Shown here: one piece after another, positions 17,998 to 27,104 of the stretch
Numbering within the stretch: the stretch's first letter is position 1
Layout of the letters: every line of letters starts with the position of its first letter
From: Erythrobacter sp. YT30
Lineage (GTDB): Bacteria > Pseudomonadota > Alphaproteobacteria > Sphingomonadales > Sphingomonadaceae
Assembly (NCBI RefSeq): GCF_001542875.1
Contig: NZ_LMAF01000001.1
Span: forward strand, 682,001 to 746,000
DNA length: 64,000 nt
Reading direction: 5' to 3'
Made by a program: the position numbers and the translations under genes
The notes under the pieces: generated by a model
The model's database searches: none
What the model was told of the DNA's origin: nothing
What the model saw: only the letters and a program-made list of their open reading frames with translations

Positions 17998-18038
17998 AAA
18001 AGCCCCCGGAGCGCGATCGCTTCGGGGGCTTTTCTTTT
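17998..18038. terminator. Rho-independent terminator, bidirectional
   Basis: AAAAGCCCCCG (17998-18008) pairs with CGGGGGCTTTT (18023-18033), with T-rich flank on the plus side and A-rich flank that serves the minus side. It ends the small membrane-protein gene and can also stop transcripts of the DUF2855 gene from the other direction. Confidence 0.9.
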
Positions 18039-18049
18039 GAGTTTGCCAA

Positions 18050-19141
18050 TTACGGCTCGATAACGATGCCTTGCGATGGATCGACAGAGCCGCTGAGCAT
18101 TTCGAGATAGACGTCTCGCGCCGCATCCAAACCTTGCCGCTTATCGATCGTCACGCTTCCTGATGCCGCATTAAGGAACCCGTGCCAGCTTGCGGCAACC
18201 AACTTCCCGCCTTCTTCCGCACCGTGTTCCTTGAAAAACGCCATTGCGTGATCGGGCGCGAAAAACAGAACAGGCTTTGGCCCGGGAAGGCTGTCTGATC
18301 CCCCGAATGTGCTGCGCCCCTCGATATGAGTTGCACCGACGAGGCAAGAATACTTGAGCGTCGCTTCGAAATGCTCATGCAGTTTTTCCAGCAATTGCGC
18401 GTTGCCCGCAAAATCAACGATGACGCTGTCGGCTATCGTCATGTGGCCGACTTCGTCGTAGGAGACGACACTATCGTAAAGACCTGTCTGCTCGACGAAC
18501 TCAACGTTGCCAGAGGAAGTCAATCCAATTCGCTTTATCTTTGGCGAATTCTGCTTCGCAACGCTGGCCAAGCCCATGGCAGTCTTTGATGACGCACTCG
18601 TCAGGATGACCTGATTGGCCTCAAACCAATCTTCATTCCGCATGAAATATTCGATGAGGAAGCCCGTCTTAAACAGCGGGCCAAATATCATCCTTTCGGC
18701 TTCGCGAGCAGGATCATGTTCAGGATCAGCTGCAAGCCGGGAGTATTGATTATAGATCGGGCTCATCGGTTGCCGGTAATCGGTTGTATCGACAAAGCCT
18801 GATGCGCTGATTTTTCCAGGAATCACATCCAGATGGCTCGCCATCGGGAGATAGCCATACACCCGCTCACCCACCGAGATATCTTCGCAATTACTATCGA
18901 TCACTTTGGCGTGCCCCCACATCGGAACAATCCCAAAACCATCTTCCTGCGTCTTGGGAGGGAAGAAGTTCCAGTAGCCAAACCCGTCGCCTACAACCGC
19001 ATAGGTGATATTGTTGGCGGTGACCGAGAAGCTCTCAATTTCGAGCCTCACTGTCCCCTGGCCCAGGGATCCCAAATCAGCTTCGACCAATGCAGTGTTT
19101 GAAAGTTCGTCCTTGCGAACCTGGACCTGTGTCAGCGGCAT
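18050..19141 (-). CDS. DUF2855 family protein
   Basis: The start is the ATG at MPLTQVQVRKDELS; the bases before it are GGAGGAAGAAACT, an excellent Shine-Dalgarno, and an upstream TTG reading is unlikely. The 363-residue protein matches the DUF2855 pattern: an N-terminal half related to the groES-like part of medium-chain dehydrogenases (SVTANNITYAVVGDGFGYWN, GIVPMWGHAKV) and a C-terminal half with FKTGFLIEYF and ILTSASSKTA. The family has no proven activity that I know; the fold suggests an oxidoreductase or a CoA-chemistry enzyme. It lies 35 bases after a GST gene on the same strand. Confidence 0.8.
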   Translation of the reverse strand: MPLTQVQVRKDELSNTALVEADLGSLGQGTVRLEIESFSVTANNITYAVVGDGFGYWNFFPPKTQEDGFGIVPMWGHAKVIDSNCEDISVGERVYGYLPMASHLDVIPGKISASGFVDTTDYRQPMSPIYNQYSRLAADPEHDPAREAERMIFGPLFKTGFLIEYFMRNEDWFEANQVILTSASSKTAMGLASVAKQNSPKIKRIGLTSSGNVEFVEQTGLYDSVVSYDEVGHMTIADSVIVDFAGNAQLLEKLHEHFEATLKYSCLVGATHIEGRSTFGGSDSLPGPKPVLFFAPDHAMAFFKEHGAEEGGKLVAASWHGFLNAASGSVTIDKRQGLDAARDVYLEMLSGSVDPSQGIVIEP

Positions 19142-19176
19142 AGTTTCTTCCTCCAATTTGGACAGAGCTTAGCCGA

Positions 19177-19803
19177 TCAGCTTTCGGTTTCCCAGCGTGT
19201 TGCTTCGATCGAATGGCGCTTTTCGCAAACTCTCATCCATGATGAGATTGCATCACATTGGCTGATACCGACCTCGCCTTGCGGAGTAAGCTCAAGACCG
19301 CGCAAAACAGGATAGAGAAATACATCAGCAAGCGAGAAATCATGCACTTTCCAAGCGCCATCACGCTGCAATTCCGCTTCGCAAAAACCGAGCGCGCGGC
19401 TGATTTGAGGAAGAGCCGAGTTGATCTTTTCCGGATCCAGGGGATAGCCCGCCACTCGGTGCATGATCCACGGCATCACCAATCCGCGCTCGAACAGTGG
19501 AAACAGATAGTTATTGGCGATGGCGACCCATTTGTCGCAAATCGCGCGCGCTGCAGGATCGGAAGGCTGTAGCGCGCTCTTGTTATGCGCGTTGTCGATA
19601 TACTGCGTGATCGCGACGCTTTCGATCAGTTCAAGCTCATCAATCTCGACGACCGGCACTTTGCCGAAAGGATGCCGATTCTGATGGCTTTGCGCCGCAG
19701 TCGCGATGGTTTCGTGCGCTATGCCGGCTTCCTCACACGTGATCTCGACGATGCGCGTGTAAGTCGAAATTACAGTCCCGAAAATGCGAGCTTGCGGCGG
19801 CAT
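19177..19803 (-). CDS. Glutathione S-transferase family protein
   Basis: The 208-residue protein has an N-terminal thioredoxin-like domain (TYTRIVEITCEEAGI, HPFGKVPVVEIDELELIES, then AITQYID) with the cis-Pro of KVPV, and an all-helical C-terminal domain with SLADVFLYPVLRGLEL, the N-capping/hydrophobic-staple region typical of GSTs. GSTs conjugate or reduce electrophiles with glutathione; the substrate is unknown. It begins 20 bases after dnaN on the same strand and precedes the DUF2855 gene by 35 bases, so the three may be co-transcribed. Confidence 0.88.
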   Translation of the reverse strand: MPPQARIFGTVISTYTRIVEITCEEAGIAHETIATAAQSHQNRHPFGKVPVVEIDELELIESVAITQYIDNAHNKSALQPSDPAARAICDKWVAIANNYLFPLFERGLVMPWIMHRVAGYPLDPEKINSALPQISRALGFCEAELQRDGAWKVHDFSLADVFLYPVLRGLELTPQGEVGISQCDAISSWMRVCEKRHSIEATRWETES

Positions 19804-19823
19804 GTTTGCGACGCCGCTCTAAA

Positions 19824-20951
19824 TCACACTCGCATTGGCATCAGCACGTAAAGCGCCGGTGAGCTTTCATTCTTGCGGATCAACGTCGGAGCTCCAGCAT
19901 CCGCAAGGTGCAATTCGACCTCGTCGCTGTCGATCTGATCGAGGATATCTTTCAAATAATTGGCGTTGAAGCCGATTTCGAAACCGTCGGACTTGTATTC
20001 AGATGCCAATTCTTCCGTCGCGGTCCCGTTATCAGGGGATGTGACAGACAGAGTGACTTTATCAGTATCCAGACCCATCTTTACCGCACGAGTTTTTTCA
20101 GTCGCGATCGTTGCAACGCGATCAACGCCTGCAAACAGAAGCTTGGGATCAACTTTCAAGAGCTTGTCATTGCCTGTCGGAATGACCCGACTGTAGTCAG
20201 GGAAGGTGCCATCGATAAGCTTGGAAGTCAGAACAACACCGCCCTCTCCGCCGAGAGTGAAGCGGATTTTGCTGGCTGACAGATCCACCTGCACCGCGGC
20301 ATCCATCGCTTCATCTAGCAGCTTGCGAAGTTCCGCCACGGCTTTGCGCGGGACGATAACATCGGGCATTCCGGCCGCACCTTCGGGGCGAGCAAGGGTA
20401 AAGCGCGCAAGACGGTGACCATCGGTGGCGGCGGCTTTTAGAACGGGCTCATCCTCATCGGTAACATGCAAGAAAATCCCATTGAGGTAATAACGGGTTT
20501 CCTCGGTTGAGATTGCAAACCGAGTGCGATCAATCATTTCGGCCAGGGTCTTGGCCGGAAGCTCGAATGAGGTGGGCAAATCGCCTTCGACGATCACTGG
20601 GAAATCATCGCGCGGCAGGGTTGGCAGCTTGAAACGTGAACGGCCGGCTTTGATCTCCATGCGGTTTTCGGCCGTCTCGAGGCTCACCTGACTGCCATCG
20701 GGAAGCTTGCGAGCGATATCGAAGAGCAAGTGTGCAGACACCGTGATCGCGCCAGCGCTTTCCACGCCCGATGCCGTCATTGTTTCGACCACCTGCAAAT
20801 CAAGGTCTGTCGCCATGACTTTGACTTCGCCACTATCTGACGCTTCGATCAAAACATTGGAAAGGATCGGGATGGTGTTGCGCCGCTCAACCACGGATTG
20901 AACATGGGACAAACACCGCAAAAGCGTCGCGCGTTCGATGGTAGCTTTCAT
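19824..20951 (-). CDS. dnaN: DNA polymerase III beta sliding clamp
   Basis: The 375-residue protein has the three-domain clamp sequence: an N-terminal part with HVQSVVERRNTIPILSNVLI, a middle part with TRFAISTEETRYYLNGIFLH and AATDGHRLA, and a third with the terminal ALYVLMPMRV. The dimeric ring encircles DNA and tethers the replicative polymerase. It is not next to dnaA or recF in this window: the upstream neighbour across 173 bases is fabG on the same strand. The start ATG is followed directly by the normal family N-terminus (MKATIERATLLRCLSHVQ). Confidence 0.98.
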   Translation of the reverse strand: MKATIERATLLRCLSHVQSVVERRNTIPILSNVLIEASDSGEVKVMATDLDLQVVETMTASGVESAGAITVSAHLLFDIARKLPDGSQVSLETAENRMEIKAGRSRFKLPTLPRDDFPVIVEGDLPTSFELPAKTLAEMIDRTRFAISTEETRYYLNGIFLHVTDEDEPVLKAAATDGHRLARFTLARPEGAAGMPDVIVPRKAVAELRKLLDEAMDAAVQVDLSASKIRFTLGGEGGVVLTSKLIDGTFPDYSRVIPTGNDKLLKVDPKLLFAGVDRVATIATEKTRAVKMGLDTDKVTLSVTSPDNGTATEELASEYKSDGFEIGFNANYLKDILDQIDSDEVELHLADAGAPTLIRKNESSPALYVLMPMRV

Positions 20952-21124
20952 CGCTATTCAGCCTATCACTTGTGTTTCGAGTGAGAAGGCACACGGAATC
21001 GCCGCCCCACCAAGAATTGATCTACAAAAACCTTAGCGGTGTGCGCAATACGGGCAAGCTTGTGAGGCGGAGAGCGAATATTGGTTGGGGATAAGGCCTT
21101 TAGAATGCCAATATCGGACCAAAT

Positions 21125-21889
21125 TCACCCGATCATGGCCATGCCGCCATTCACATGCAGAGTCTGGCCGGTAACGTATCCGGCTTCGCGGCTGGCTAGG
21201 TAGACGGCAGCAGCCCCGATATCTGCGCCTTCGCCCATTTTCCCTGCAGGAATTCGCGCATTGATGGCGGCCTGCTGTTTTTCATCCAATGCGGCTGTCA
21301 TGGCCGTCCGGATAAACCCAGGCGCGAGGCAGTTTGCGGTGATCCCGCGTGAGGCGACTTCCTGAGCAAAGCTTTTCGTCATGCCTGTGAGGCCAGCTTT
21401 TGCAGCCGCGTAGTTCATCTGGCCGGGATTGCCCGTGGTTCCGACGACGGATGTGATGTTGATGACCCTGCCGAAGCGCGCCTTCATCATTGGCCTTGCG
21501 CTTGCGCGCATCAGGCGAAATGCGGCCTCCAGATTGAGCGCGATTACCTGATCCCACTCCTCATCCTTCATTCGCATCGCAAGGTTATCGCGCGTGATCC
21601 CGGCATTGTTGACGAGTATGTCGATCCCGCCGAGCGTATCGAGGGTTGCAGGGATCAACTCTTCAACCTGAACAGTGTCGGACAGGTCGCAAGTAATCTC
21701 CACGTGATCGCCATGATCGGGAGAGCCTACTTCGCTCATCAATTGTTCTCTAAAACTGCGAAGCTTGTCGCCGTTCGAACCTGACAGAGCGAGCCGTGCG
21801 CCCTGCCCCGCAAGTGCGATCGCGATGGCAGAGCCAATCCCGCCCGATGCACCAGTAACCAGTGCATTCATTCCTTGAAGCGAAAACAT
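21125..21889 (-). CDS. fabG: 3-oxoacyl-ACP reductase
   Basis: The 254-residue short-chain dehydrogenase has TGASGGIGSAIA (NADPH site, near residue 13), NNAGIT, catalytic Ser of NITSVVG and YAAAK (Tyr/Lys), then the FabG-type APGFIRTAMT and the ending TLHVNGGMAMIG. It reduces beta-ketoacyl-ACP in fatty-acid elongation. Its start overlaps the stop of fabD (TGATG), showing translational coupling. The nearest acpP or fabF is not in the window. Confidence 0.96.
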   Translation of the reverse strand: MFSLQGMNALVTGASGGIGSAIAIALAGQGARLALSGSNGDKLRSFREQLMSEVGSPDHGDHVEITCDLSDTVQVEELIPATLDTLGGIDILVNNAGITRDNLAMRMKDEEWDQVIALNLEAAFRLMRASARPMMKARFGRVINITSVVGTTGNPGQMNYAAAKAGLTGMTKSFAQEVASRGITANCLAPGFIRTAMTAALDEKQQAAINARIPAGKMGEGADIGAAAVYLASREAGYVTGQTLHVNGGMAMIG

Positions 21890-22830
21890 CAGGCGATCTC
21901 CCTCGCAAAATCTTCTAATTGATCCATATTTATAAGGCTCGAAGTGGCCGCCTCTTTGTCAATCCGGCCGATCATCGGGCCGAGCACCTTGCCACCCAGT
22001 TCAACGAAGCTTTCGATGCCATCGGCACGCATTGCAACCACGCTCTCGCGCCAGCGTACACGGCCTGTCACCTGCTCGACCAACAGTTGGCGCTCTTCAT
22101 GAGGGTCGGTCACTTTTGACGCGGTGACGTTAGCGAACAGGGGGACAGCGAAGTCAGATGGAGGCGTTCCTGCGAGGGCTTCGGCCATGCGGTCAGCTGC
22201 TGGCTGCATAAGCGAGCAATGAAACGGAGCCGAAACAGGCAAAAGAACGCCGCGTTTGATCCCGTGTTCCTTGGCAAGGCCTACAGCTCGCTCAATCGCG
22301 CCTTTGTGGCCTGAGAGGACGACTTGGCTAGGATCGTTGTCATTGGCGATTTCACAGACTTCGTCTTCAGCTGCCGCTTCTGCCAAAGCTGTCGCTTTGT
22401 CGATATCTGCGCCGAGGAGAGCCGCCATTGCACCCTTTCCCACTGGTACAGCGGCCTGCATGGCTTGCCCGCGCAGTTTCAGGAGTCGCGCCGTGGTCGC
22501 CAGATCAAACGCACCTGCAGCGCACAAGGCGGTGTATTCACCGAGCGAGTGCCCAGCGACTGCACCAGCGCTATCGGCTAGTGCCACTCCAAAATCCGTC
22601 TCAAGAACGCGCAGGGTGGCGATAGCGTTGGCCATGATCGCTGGCTGCGCGTTTTCTGTGAGGGTTAGCTGATCCTCTGGGCCTTCGCGCATGATATCGA
22701 ACAGTTTTTGGCTGAGCGCGTCATCCACCTCGGCAAAGACATCACGGGCCGCCTTGCTCGCGTCGGCCAATTCTGCCCCAATGCCGACCTTTTGACTGCC
22801 TTGTCCGGGAAATACGAAAGCGCGCATCAT
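21889..22830 (-). CDS. fabD: Malonyl-CoA:ACP transacylase
   Basis: The 313-residue protein begins FVFPGQGSQKVG and carries the acyltransferase motif GHSLGEYTALCAAG with the nucleophilic Ser, plus the paired His in SAPFHCSLM. It moves malonate from CoA to ACP at the start of fatty-acid synthesis. GAGGAGACA precedes the tandem ATG codons; either could start. It is only 29 bases after the LD-carboxypeptidase gene and overlaps fabG by one base, so this is probably one operon. Confidence 0.96.
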   Translation of the reverse strand: MMRAFVFPGQGSQKVGIGAELADASKAARDVFAEVDDALSQKLFDIMREGPEDQLTLTENAQPAIMANAIATLRVLETDFGVALADSAGAVAGHSLGEYTALCAAGAFDLATTARLLKLRGQAMQAAVPVGKGAMAALLGADIDKATALAEAAAEDEVCEIANDNDPSQVVLSGHKGAIERAVGLAKEHGIKRGVLLPVSAPFHCSLMQPAADRMAEALAGTPPSDFAVPLFANVTASKVTDPHEERQLLVEQVTGRVRWRESVVAMRADGIESFVELGGKVLGPMIGRIDKEAATSSLINMDQLEDFAREIA

Positions 22831-22859
22831 TGTCTCCTCTTGTGGCCCGCCGCTTACGG

Positions 22860-23687
22860 TCAGCTTGCTGGCCCCGCAAGCCCGAATGGGACAACGTGAT
22901 TATCCGATGTGTGCCCGATCTTCGCGCGGCCCAGATATGGGATGCCAGCCCTTTCGCACCAGAATTTGGCTATCTCATCGACGCTTTGGCCGAAATCAAC
23001 ATCGTTCTCTGGAATGTCGGTCACTTCGCCCAAGCGTAGGCCCGCAATTCGCTTTGAAAGGCTACCGGTCAGGTGAAAAAACAACCGGTCAACCGCGTAT
23101 AATTGCTCGCTCACTTCTTCTACCATCACGACGTGGCCTTCCAGATCGGGCATGAGCGACGTGTTTGCGAGCATCGCCAACGTGTAGAGGTTAAACGCAG
23201 CAGCTGGCGTCGTCCCGTCAAGGCTGGGTTCAAGGCCTGAGGTATCCCCGCCAAACCAGTTTAGCACGCGGCGGACAGCCCGCCGGCCCCGTTCAGAACC
23301 AGCGCTGATCGGCATCGAACCATGAACGCTCTGCCCAATGCCAGCCCGATAAAGCGCGGCCAGCATATAGCCGCAATCCGAAAATCCGACGTAAGTCTTG
23401 GCCTTGGCCGCCTCGTTCATGCGCACAATCGCCGCCTCAGCGATGCGATTGGAGCCATAGCCTCCGCGCGCAAACCAAACCGCATCGAACGCGCTGTCAT
23501 TCGCGCATTCCAGCAGCGCGGTTAGCCTGGTCAGATCATTGCCTGCAAAATGCCCCTCTGATTGGAAGCATTGTTCGTGAAAGCTGACCGTATGCTGGGG
23601 GAATTCGGCTGCCACGAGCGCTTCCAAGGCCTCCGCATGATCGCGTCTTATCGGTCTTGCCGGGGCACAAACTGCAATATTTGTCAT
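22860..23687 (-). CDS. ldcA: LD-carboxypeptidase (peptidase S66 / MccF family)
   Basis: The 275-residue protein has the S66 layout: VCAPARPI near the N-terminus, FARGGYGSNRI, the nucleophile in VGFSDCGYM (Ser103), EEVSE with the catalytic Glu near residue 200, and IGHTSDNHVVPFG with the His near the C-terminus. LdcA-type enzymes trim the terminal D-Ala from murein tetrapeptides in the cytosol so the tripeptide can be recycled; MccF members instead cleave microcin C. The divergent Mpl-like ligase 54 bases away favours the murein-recycling role. It is followed closely by fabD. Confidence 0.85.
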   Translation of the reverse strand: MTNIAVCAPARPIRRDHAEALEALVAAEFPQHTVSFHEQCFQSEGHFAGNDLTRLTALLECANDSAFDAVWFARGGYGSNRIAEAAIVRMNEAAKAKTYVGFSDCGYMLAALYRAGIGQSVHGSMPISAGSERGRRAVRRVLNWFGGDTSGLEPSLDGTTPAAAFNLYTLAMLANTSLMPDLEGHVVMVEEVSEQLYAVDRLFFHLTGSLSKRIAGLRLGEVTDIPENDVDFGQSVDEIAKFWCERAGIPYLGRAKIGHTSDNHVVPFGLAGPAS

Positions 23688-23741
23688 GAACGAAGCCTAT
23701 GTCGCTTGTCAGCCAAGACGCAAGCCAATAACCGTGCCCGC

Positions 23742-25181
23742 ATGACGTCAGCGCTTCATTCTCCCCCGGAAACCCCTGATATTGCGGGCCGTCCGCTGTT
23801 CTTTTGCGGCATTGGCGGATCGGGAATGCTTCCCCTTGCACAAATCGCGCATGGCAGCGGGCATGAAGTGGCAGGATCTGATCGCAGCCGGGATCAGGGG
23901 CGCACACCTTCAAAGTTCGAATGGCTTGAGGCAAATGGATACAGCCTCTTTCCGCAAGATGGGAGCGGGATCACCTCGGCTGATCAGATCCTTATCGCCT
24001 CTGCCGCGGTCGAAGACACGGTGCCAGATGCGGCGCGCGCAAAAGAGAAGCAGCTTTCGCGGATGACCCGGGCAGAATTGCTTTCCACCTTCTTCAATCA
24101 GGCGGGCTACTCGATTGCGATTGGCGGCACCTCGGGCAAATCAACGGTCACAGGGATGATCGCCTGGATATTGTCCGACACGGGTCATGATCCCACCGTG
24201 ATGAACGGCGCGGTGATGAAAAACTTCGTGAGCGAAGACAACCCTTTCGCGAGCGCGCGTATCGGCAATCCGGCTTTGTTCGTCAGTGAAGTAGACGAAA
24301 GCGATGGTTCCATCGCGCTTTATCGCCCGACGATCGGCGTGCTTTTGAATGTCAGCCTCGATCACAAATCGATCGAAGAATTGCGTGTGCTGTTTGGCGA
24401 TTATGTCGCAGCGTCGGGGTGCGCTGCGATCAATTTCGACAACAAGGAAGCTCGCGACCTTGCTCGGCGCGCCAATCAATATGTGAGCTTTGGTGTCAAT
24501 TCAGCCGATGCCGATATAACAGTTGAGCCGGGATCGATTGCGCACACACCGCTCGGCATTGGCGCGGCGATCGTCGACACGCGCAAGCGAGAAGTGTTCG
24601 CGCTCAATCTCCCCATGCCAGGGGAGCATAATCTCGCAAACGCTTTGGCAGCAATTGCAGCAGTCAGCGCAGCCGGAGTGGAGGTTGAAGCGGCTGTAGG
24701 CGCGCTGAGAAACTTTGCCGGACTGGCGCGGAGATTTGATGTTGTTGGCACCAGCAAAAGCGACATCACCGTTATTGACGATTTCGGCCACAATCCCGAA
24801 AAATGCGCCGCAACTCTGCGAACGTTGAAATCGACCGAAGGCCGGGTGATCGCCTTCTTCCAACCGCACGGATATGGTCCGCTAAAACAGATGGGCGATG
24901 AACTCGCGCAAGTCTTCGCTGATCTTTCAGGCGAAGAAGATATCACAATCATGTGTGACCCTGTCTATTTTGGCGGCACGGTTGACCGAAGCGAGGGGAC
25001 CGAGCGGATCATCAAACTGATTGAGGATGCGGGCGGTTCGGCTGAACACATTCCCTCGCGCGATGATTGCGGCAATCGCTTGGTTGAACTTGCCAAGCCC
25101 GGCGATCGGATCGTCATCATGGGCGCGCGCGACGATACCTTGTCGAGCTTCGCCAGATCCGTTTACGAGCGGCTTTCGTGA
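23742..25181 (+). CDS. mpl: UDP-MurNAc:tripeptide ligase (Mpl-like Mur ligase)
   Basis: I take the ATG giving MTSALHSPPETPDIAGRPLF (479 aa); an in-frame extension upstream would overlap the divergent ldcA. The protein has the N-terminal Rossmann part FCGIGGSGMLPLAQIA, the ATP loop GGTSGKST (128-135), EVDESDGS, NVSLDHKSIEE, the substrate-binding PGEHNLANALAAIA and the C-terminal DDFGHNPEKCAATL with FFQPHGYGP. It joins an amino-acid or peptide to UDP-MurNAc. The recycling ligase Mpl fits better than MurC because the gene sits alone next to an LD-carboxypeptidase rather than in a dcw cluster, but a second MurC-like ligase is not excluded. Confidence 0.8.
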   Translation: MTSALHSPPETPDIAGRPLFFCGIGGSGMLPLAQIAHGSGHEVAGSDRSRDQGRTPSKFEWLEANGYSLFPQDGSGITSADQILIASAAVEDTVPDAARAKEKQLSRMTRAELLSTFFNQAGYSIAIGGTSGKSTVTGMIAWILSDTGHDPTVMNGAVMKNFVSEDNPFASARIGNPALFVSEVDESDGSIALYRPTIGVLLNVSLDHKSIEELRVLFGDYVAASGCAAINFDNKEARDLARRANQYVSFGVNSADADITVEPGSIAHTPLGIGAAIVDTRKREVFALNLPMPGEHNLANALAAIAAVSAAGVEVEAAVGALRNFAGLARRFDVVGTSKSDITVIDDFGHNPEKCAATLRTLKSTEGRVIAFFQPHGYGPLKQMGDELAQVFADLSGEEDITIMCDPVYFGGTVDRSEGTERIIKLIEDAGGSAEHIPSRDDCGNRLVELAKPGDRIVIMGARDDTLSSFARSVYERLS

Positions 25182-25450
25182 CAGTTTACCAAGCGGCCGT
25201 TCGCCATGCGAGATGGATGGCAGGTTCGCTTTTGGTGGCAGTCATGTTCGTGCTGGTCATAGATCGCTTTTTTGGCCATTCTACCATCGCGTTTGCCGCC
25301 GCGATTATTGGCCTGATTGCCGCCAATCGCAGGATGCTCAGTTACAACTGCCCGGTCTGCGGCAAGAACCTCTTTTTTCGCGGCATGTTCGTCATTCCAT
25401 GGCCCAACAAGGTGTGCGGAAAATGCGGAACAGCGCTTAACGAGGGCTGA
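25178..25450 (+). CDS. Small membrane protein with zinc-ribbon cysteines
   Basis: The 90-residue product starts with GTG that overlaps the mpl stop (GTGA). It has two hydrophobic segments (about 12-30 and 36-50) and then a four-cysteine pair, CPVCGK and CGKCGT, about 24 residues apart, spaced like a zinc ribbon in the cytosol. It is not a family I can name. Coupling to mpl suggests but does not prove a shared role. Confidence 0.65.
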   Translation: MTVYQAAVRHARWMAGSLLVAVMFVLVIDRFFGHSTIAFAAAIIGLIAANRRMLSYNCPVCGKNLFFRGMFVIPWPNKVCGKCGTALNEG

Positions 25451-25525
25451 GACGCAGCGGCCCTCAAAAACGCGCATGGCGAGTGGCCGCCGACACCGAT
25501 AACTCCTTTGACGAAGGAGACCCGA

Positions 25526-27070
25526 ATGCTGCTGCGACCCCGTTCACATCCGCGCGATTTCTCACTCGACACATTGCTGCGCGTCAATGCTGCCCAATAC
25601 TCTGAGCGCGAGGCCTGCATCGATGGCGATCAGCGGCTGACATATGCCGAGCTAAACCAGCGAGTTGAGAATCTGGCGCACTGGCTGCTAGCACAAGGGA
25701 TCATTCCGGGCGATCGTGTCGCGATCCTCCTCACAGATGGCGCGCCCTATCTCACCACCCTTCTCGCCTGCGGGCGGATTGGGGCGATTGCGGTGCTGCT
25801 CAATTGGCGGCTGGCTCCCGGAGAAATCGCGTGGATTATCGGCAATGCCGAACCCTCGACAACCTTTGTGAACCCTCGCTTTGTTGATTTGCTGGCTGAA
25901 TCTGAGCCCGGAAAAGTAATGCAAGTTGACGAAACGCACGCGAGAGATGGTCAATTTGAACCCATTGTGAGCGTTCCCCAACAGCGGCTGATTCTGCCTG
26001 ATCTCGAACCCGAGCGTGCGCTCTACATGATGTACACCAGCGGCACGACCGGGAAGCCCAAGGGTTGCCTGCAGGCCGGTAGCGCGGTCGCCTCATCAGC
26101 GATGGGATTTGCAGTGCGGCGGGGGTTCACGCGGGACGAACGACTGCTTTCGATCAATCCACTTTTTCATGTCGTGGGCATGCAGCAGATTGCAGCCATC
26201 CTCGCCTGCGGAGGATGCAGCGTTTTCGCCGGGCGCGATATGGACAGCGCTGCGGTGCTTGACCTGGTCCACCGCGAGGCCTGCACCACCACCAGCGCCT
26301 TTCCGCAGATCAGCTTCCCATGGTTTCAGATGGATGCGATCCGTGATGGCGTGATGCCGCTTACGAATTACACTGGCGGCGCCGGTATGGGCAAACCGCA
26401 AATCTATGAGGGCTTTGAAAAGGCTTGGGATTGCCGGGTGGTCGGCGGATATGGACAGACCGAAGTGTGCGGCTTTGCGACCTTTATCGACTATCCAGAC
26501 ATGCTAGAAAATCCGCGATCAATCGGCTGGCCCATGCCGCATGTCGAAATGACGATCCTGGATCAAGACGGCAATCAACTGCCCCCCGGTGAAGAGGGCG
26601 AAATTTGCTTGCGCGGCCCCTCGGTCATGCTTGGCTATTGGCGCAATGAAGAGGCGAGCGAGGCGGCATTAGCGCATGGCTGGCTGCGCACCGGCGATTT
26701 GGGCACGATGGATGAAAAGGGTCTCGGATACCTGCTCGGCCGCGCCAAGGAATTGATCAAAACAGGCGGAGAAAACGTCTATCCGGCCGAAGTCGATGCA
26801 GTCTTCGCAGAAATGCCCGAAGTCGCTGATGCAGGCTGCGCTGGCGTCCCTGATCCAAAGTGGGGCGAAGCGGTAAAGGCGTTCGTCGTTCTTGCTCCGG
26901 GTGCCGAGCTGACCCGCGAGGAAATAACCGCCCGCTTCAAAGGCACAATCGCGGGCTACAAGCGCCCACGTTACATCGAGTTCGTGAACGAGTTGCCGCG
27001 CGATCCGCTTGGAAAGCTTCTCAGGCGCGAGCTAAGCGCTCGGCCGGTAAGCGACGATCAGGCAGCCTAA
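25526..27070 (+). CDS. AMP-forming acyl-CoA synthetase
   Basis: The start is the ATG after GAAGGAGACCCGA, giving a 514-residue product; a TTG 18 bases earlier is not needed. It has the AMP-binding motifs YMMYTSGTTGKPKG (P-loop A), GGYGQTEVCGF, GEEGEICLRGPSVMLGYW, WLRTGDLGTMDEKG and the C-terminal Lys of PRDPLGKLLRREL. The family activates a carboxylic acid with ATP then loads it on CoA. The pattern is that of the fatty or aromatic acyl-CoA ligase group; substrate unknown. It ends 34 bases from the convergent wHTH-like gene. Confidence 0.9.
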   Translation: MLLRPRSHPRDFSLDTLLRVNAAQYSEREACIDGDQRLTYAELNQRVENLAHWLLAQGIIPGDRVAILLTDGAPYLTTLLACGRIGAIAVLLNWRLAPGEIAWIIGNAEPSTTFVNPRFVDLLAESEPGKVMQVDETHARDGQFEPIVSVPQQRLILPDLEPERALYMMYTSGTTGKPKGCLQAGSAVASSAMGFAVRRGFTRDERLLSINPLFHVVGMQQIAAILACGGCSVFAGRDMDSAAVLDLVHREACTTTSAFPQISFPWFQMDAIRDGVMPLTNYTGGAGMGKPQIYEGFEKAWDCRVVGGYGQTEVCGFATFIDYPDMLENPRSIGWPMPHVEMTILDQDGNQLPPGEEGEICLRGPSVMLGYWRNEEASEAALAHGWLRTGDLGTMDEKGLGYLLGRAKELIKTGGENVYPAEVDAVFAEMPEVADAGCAGVPDPKWGEAVKAFVVLAPGAELTREEITARFKGTIAGYKRPRYIEFVNELPRDPLGKLLRRELSARPVSDDQAA

Positions 27071-27104
27071 GATTTGAAACGCAAATTGCTAACGATCAAT
27101 TGTC

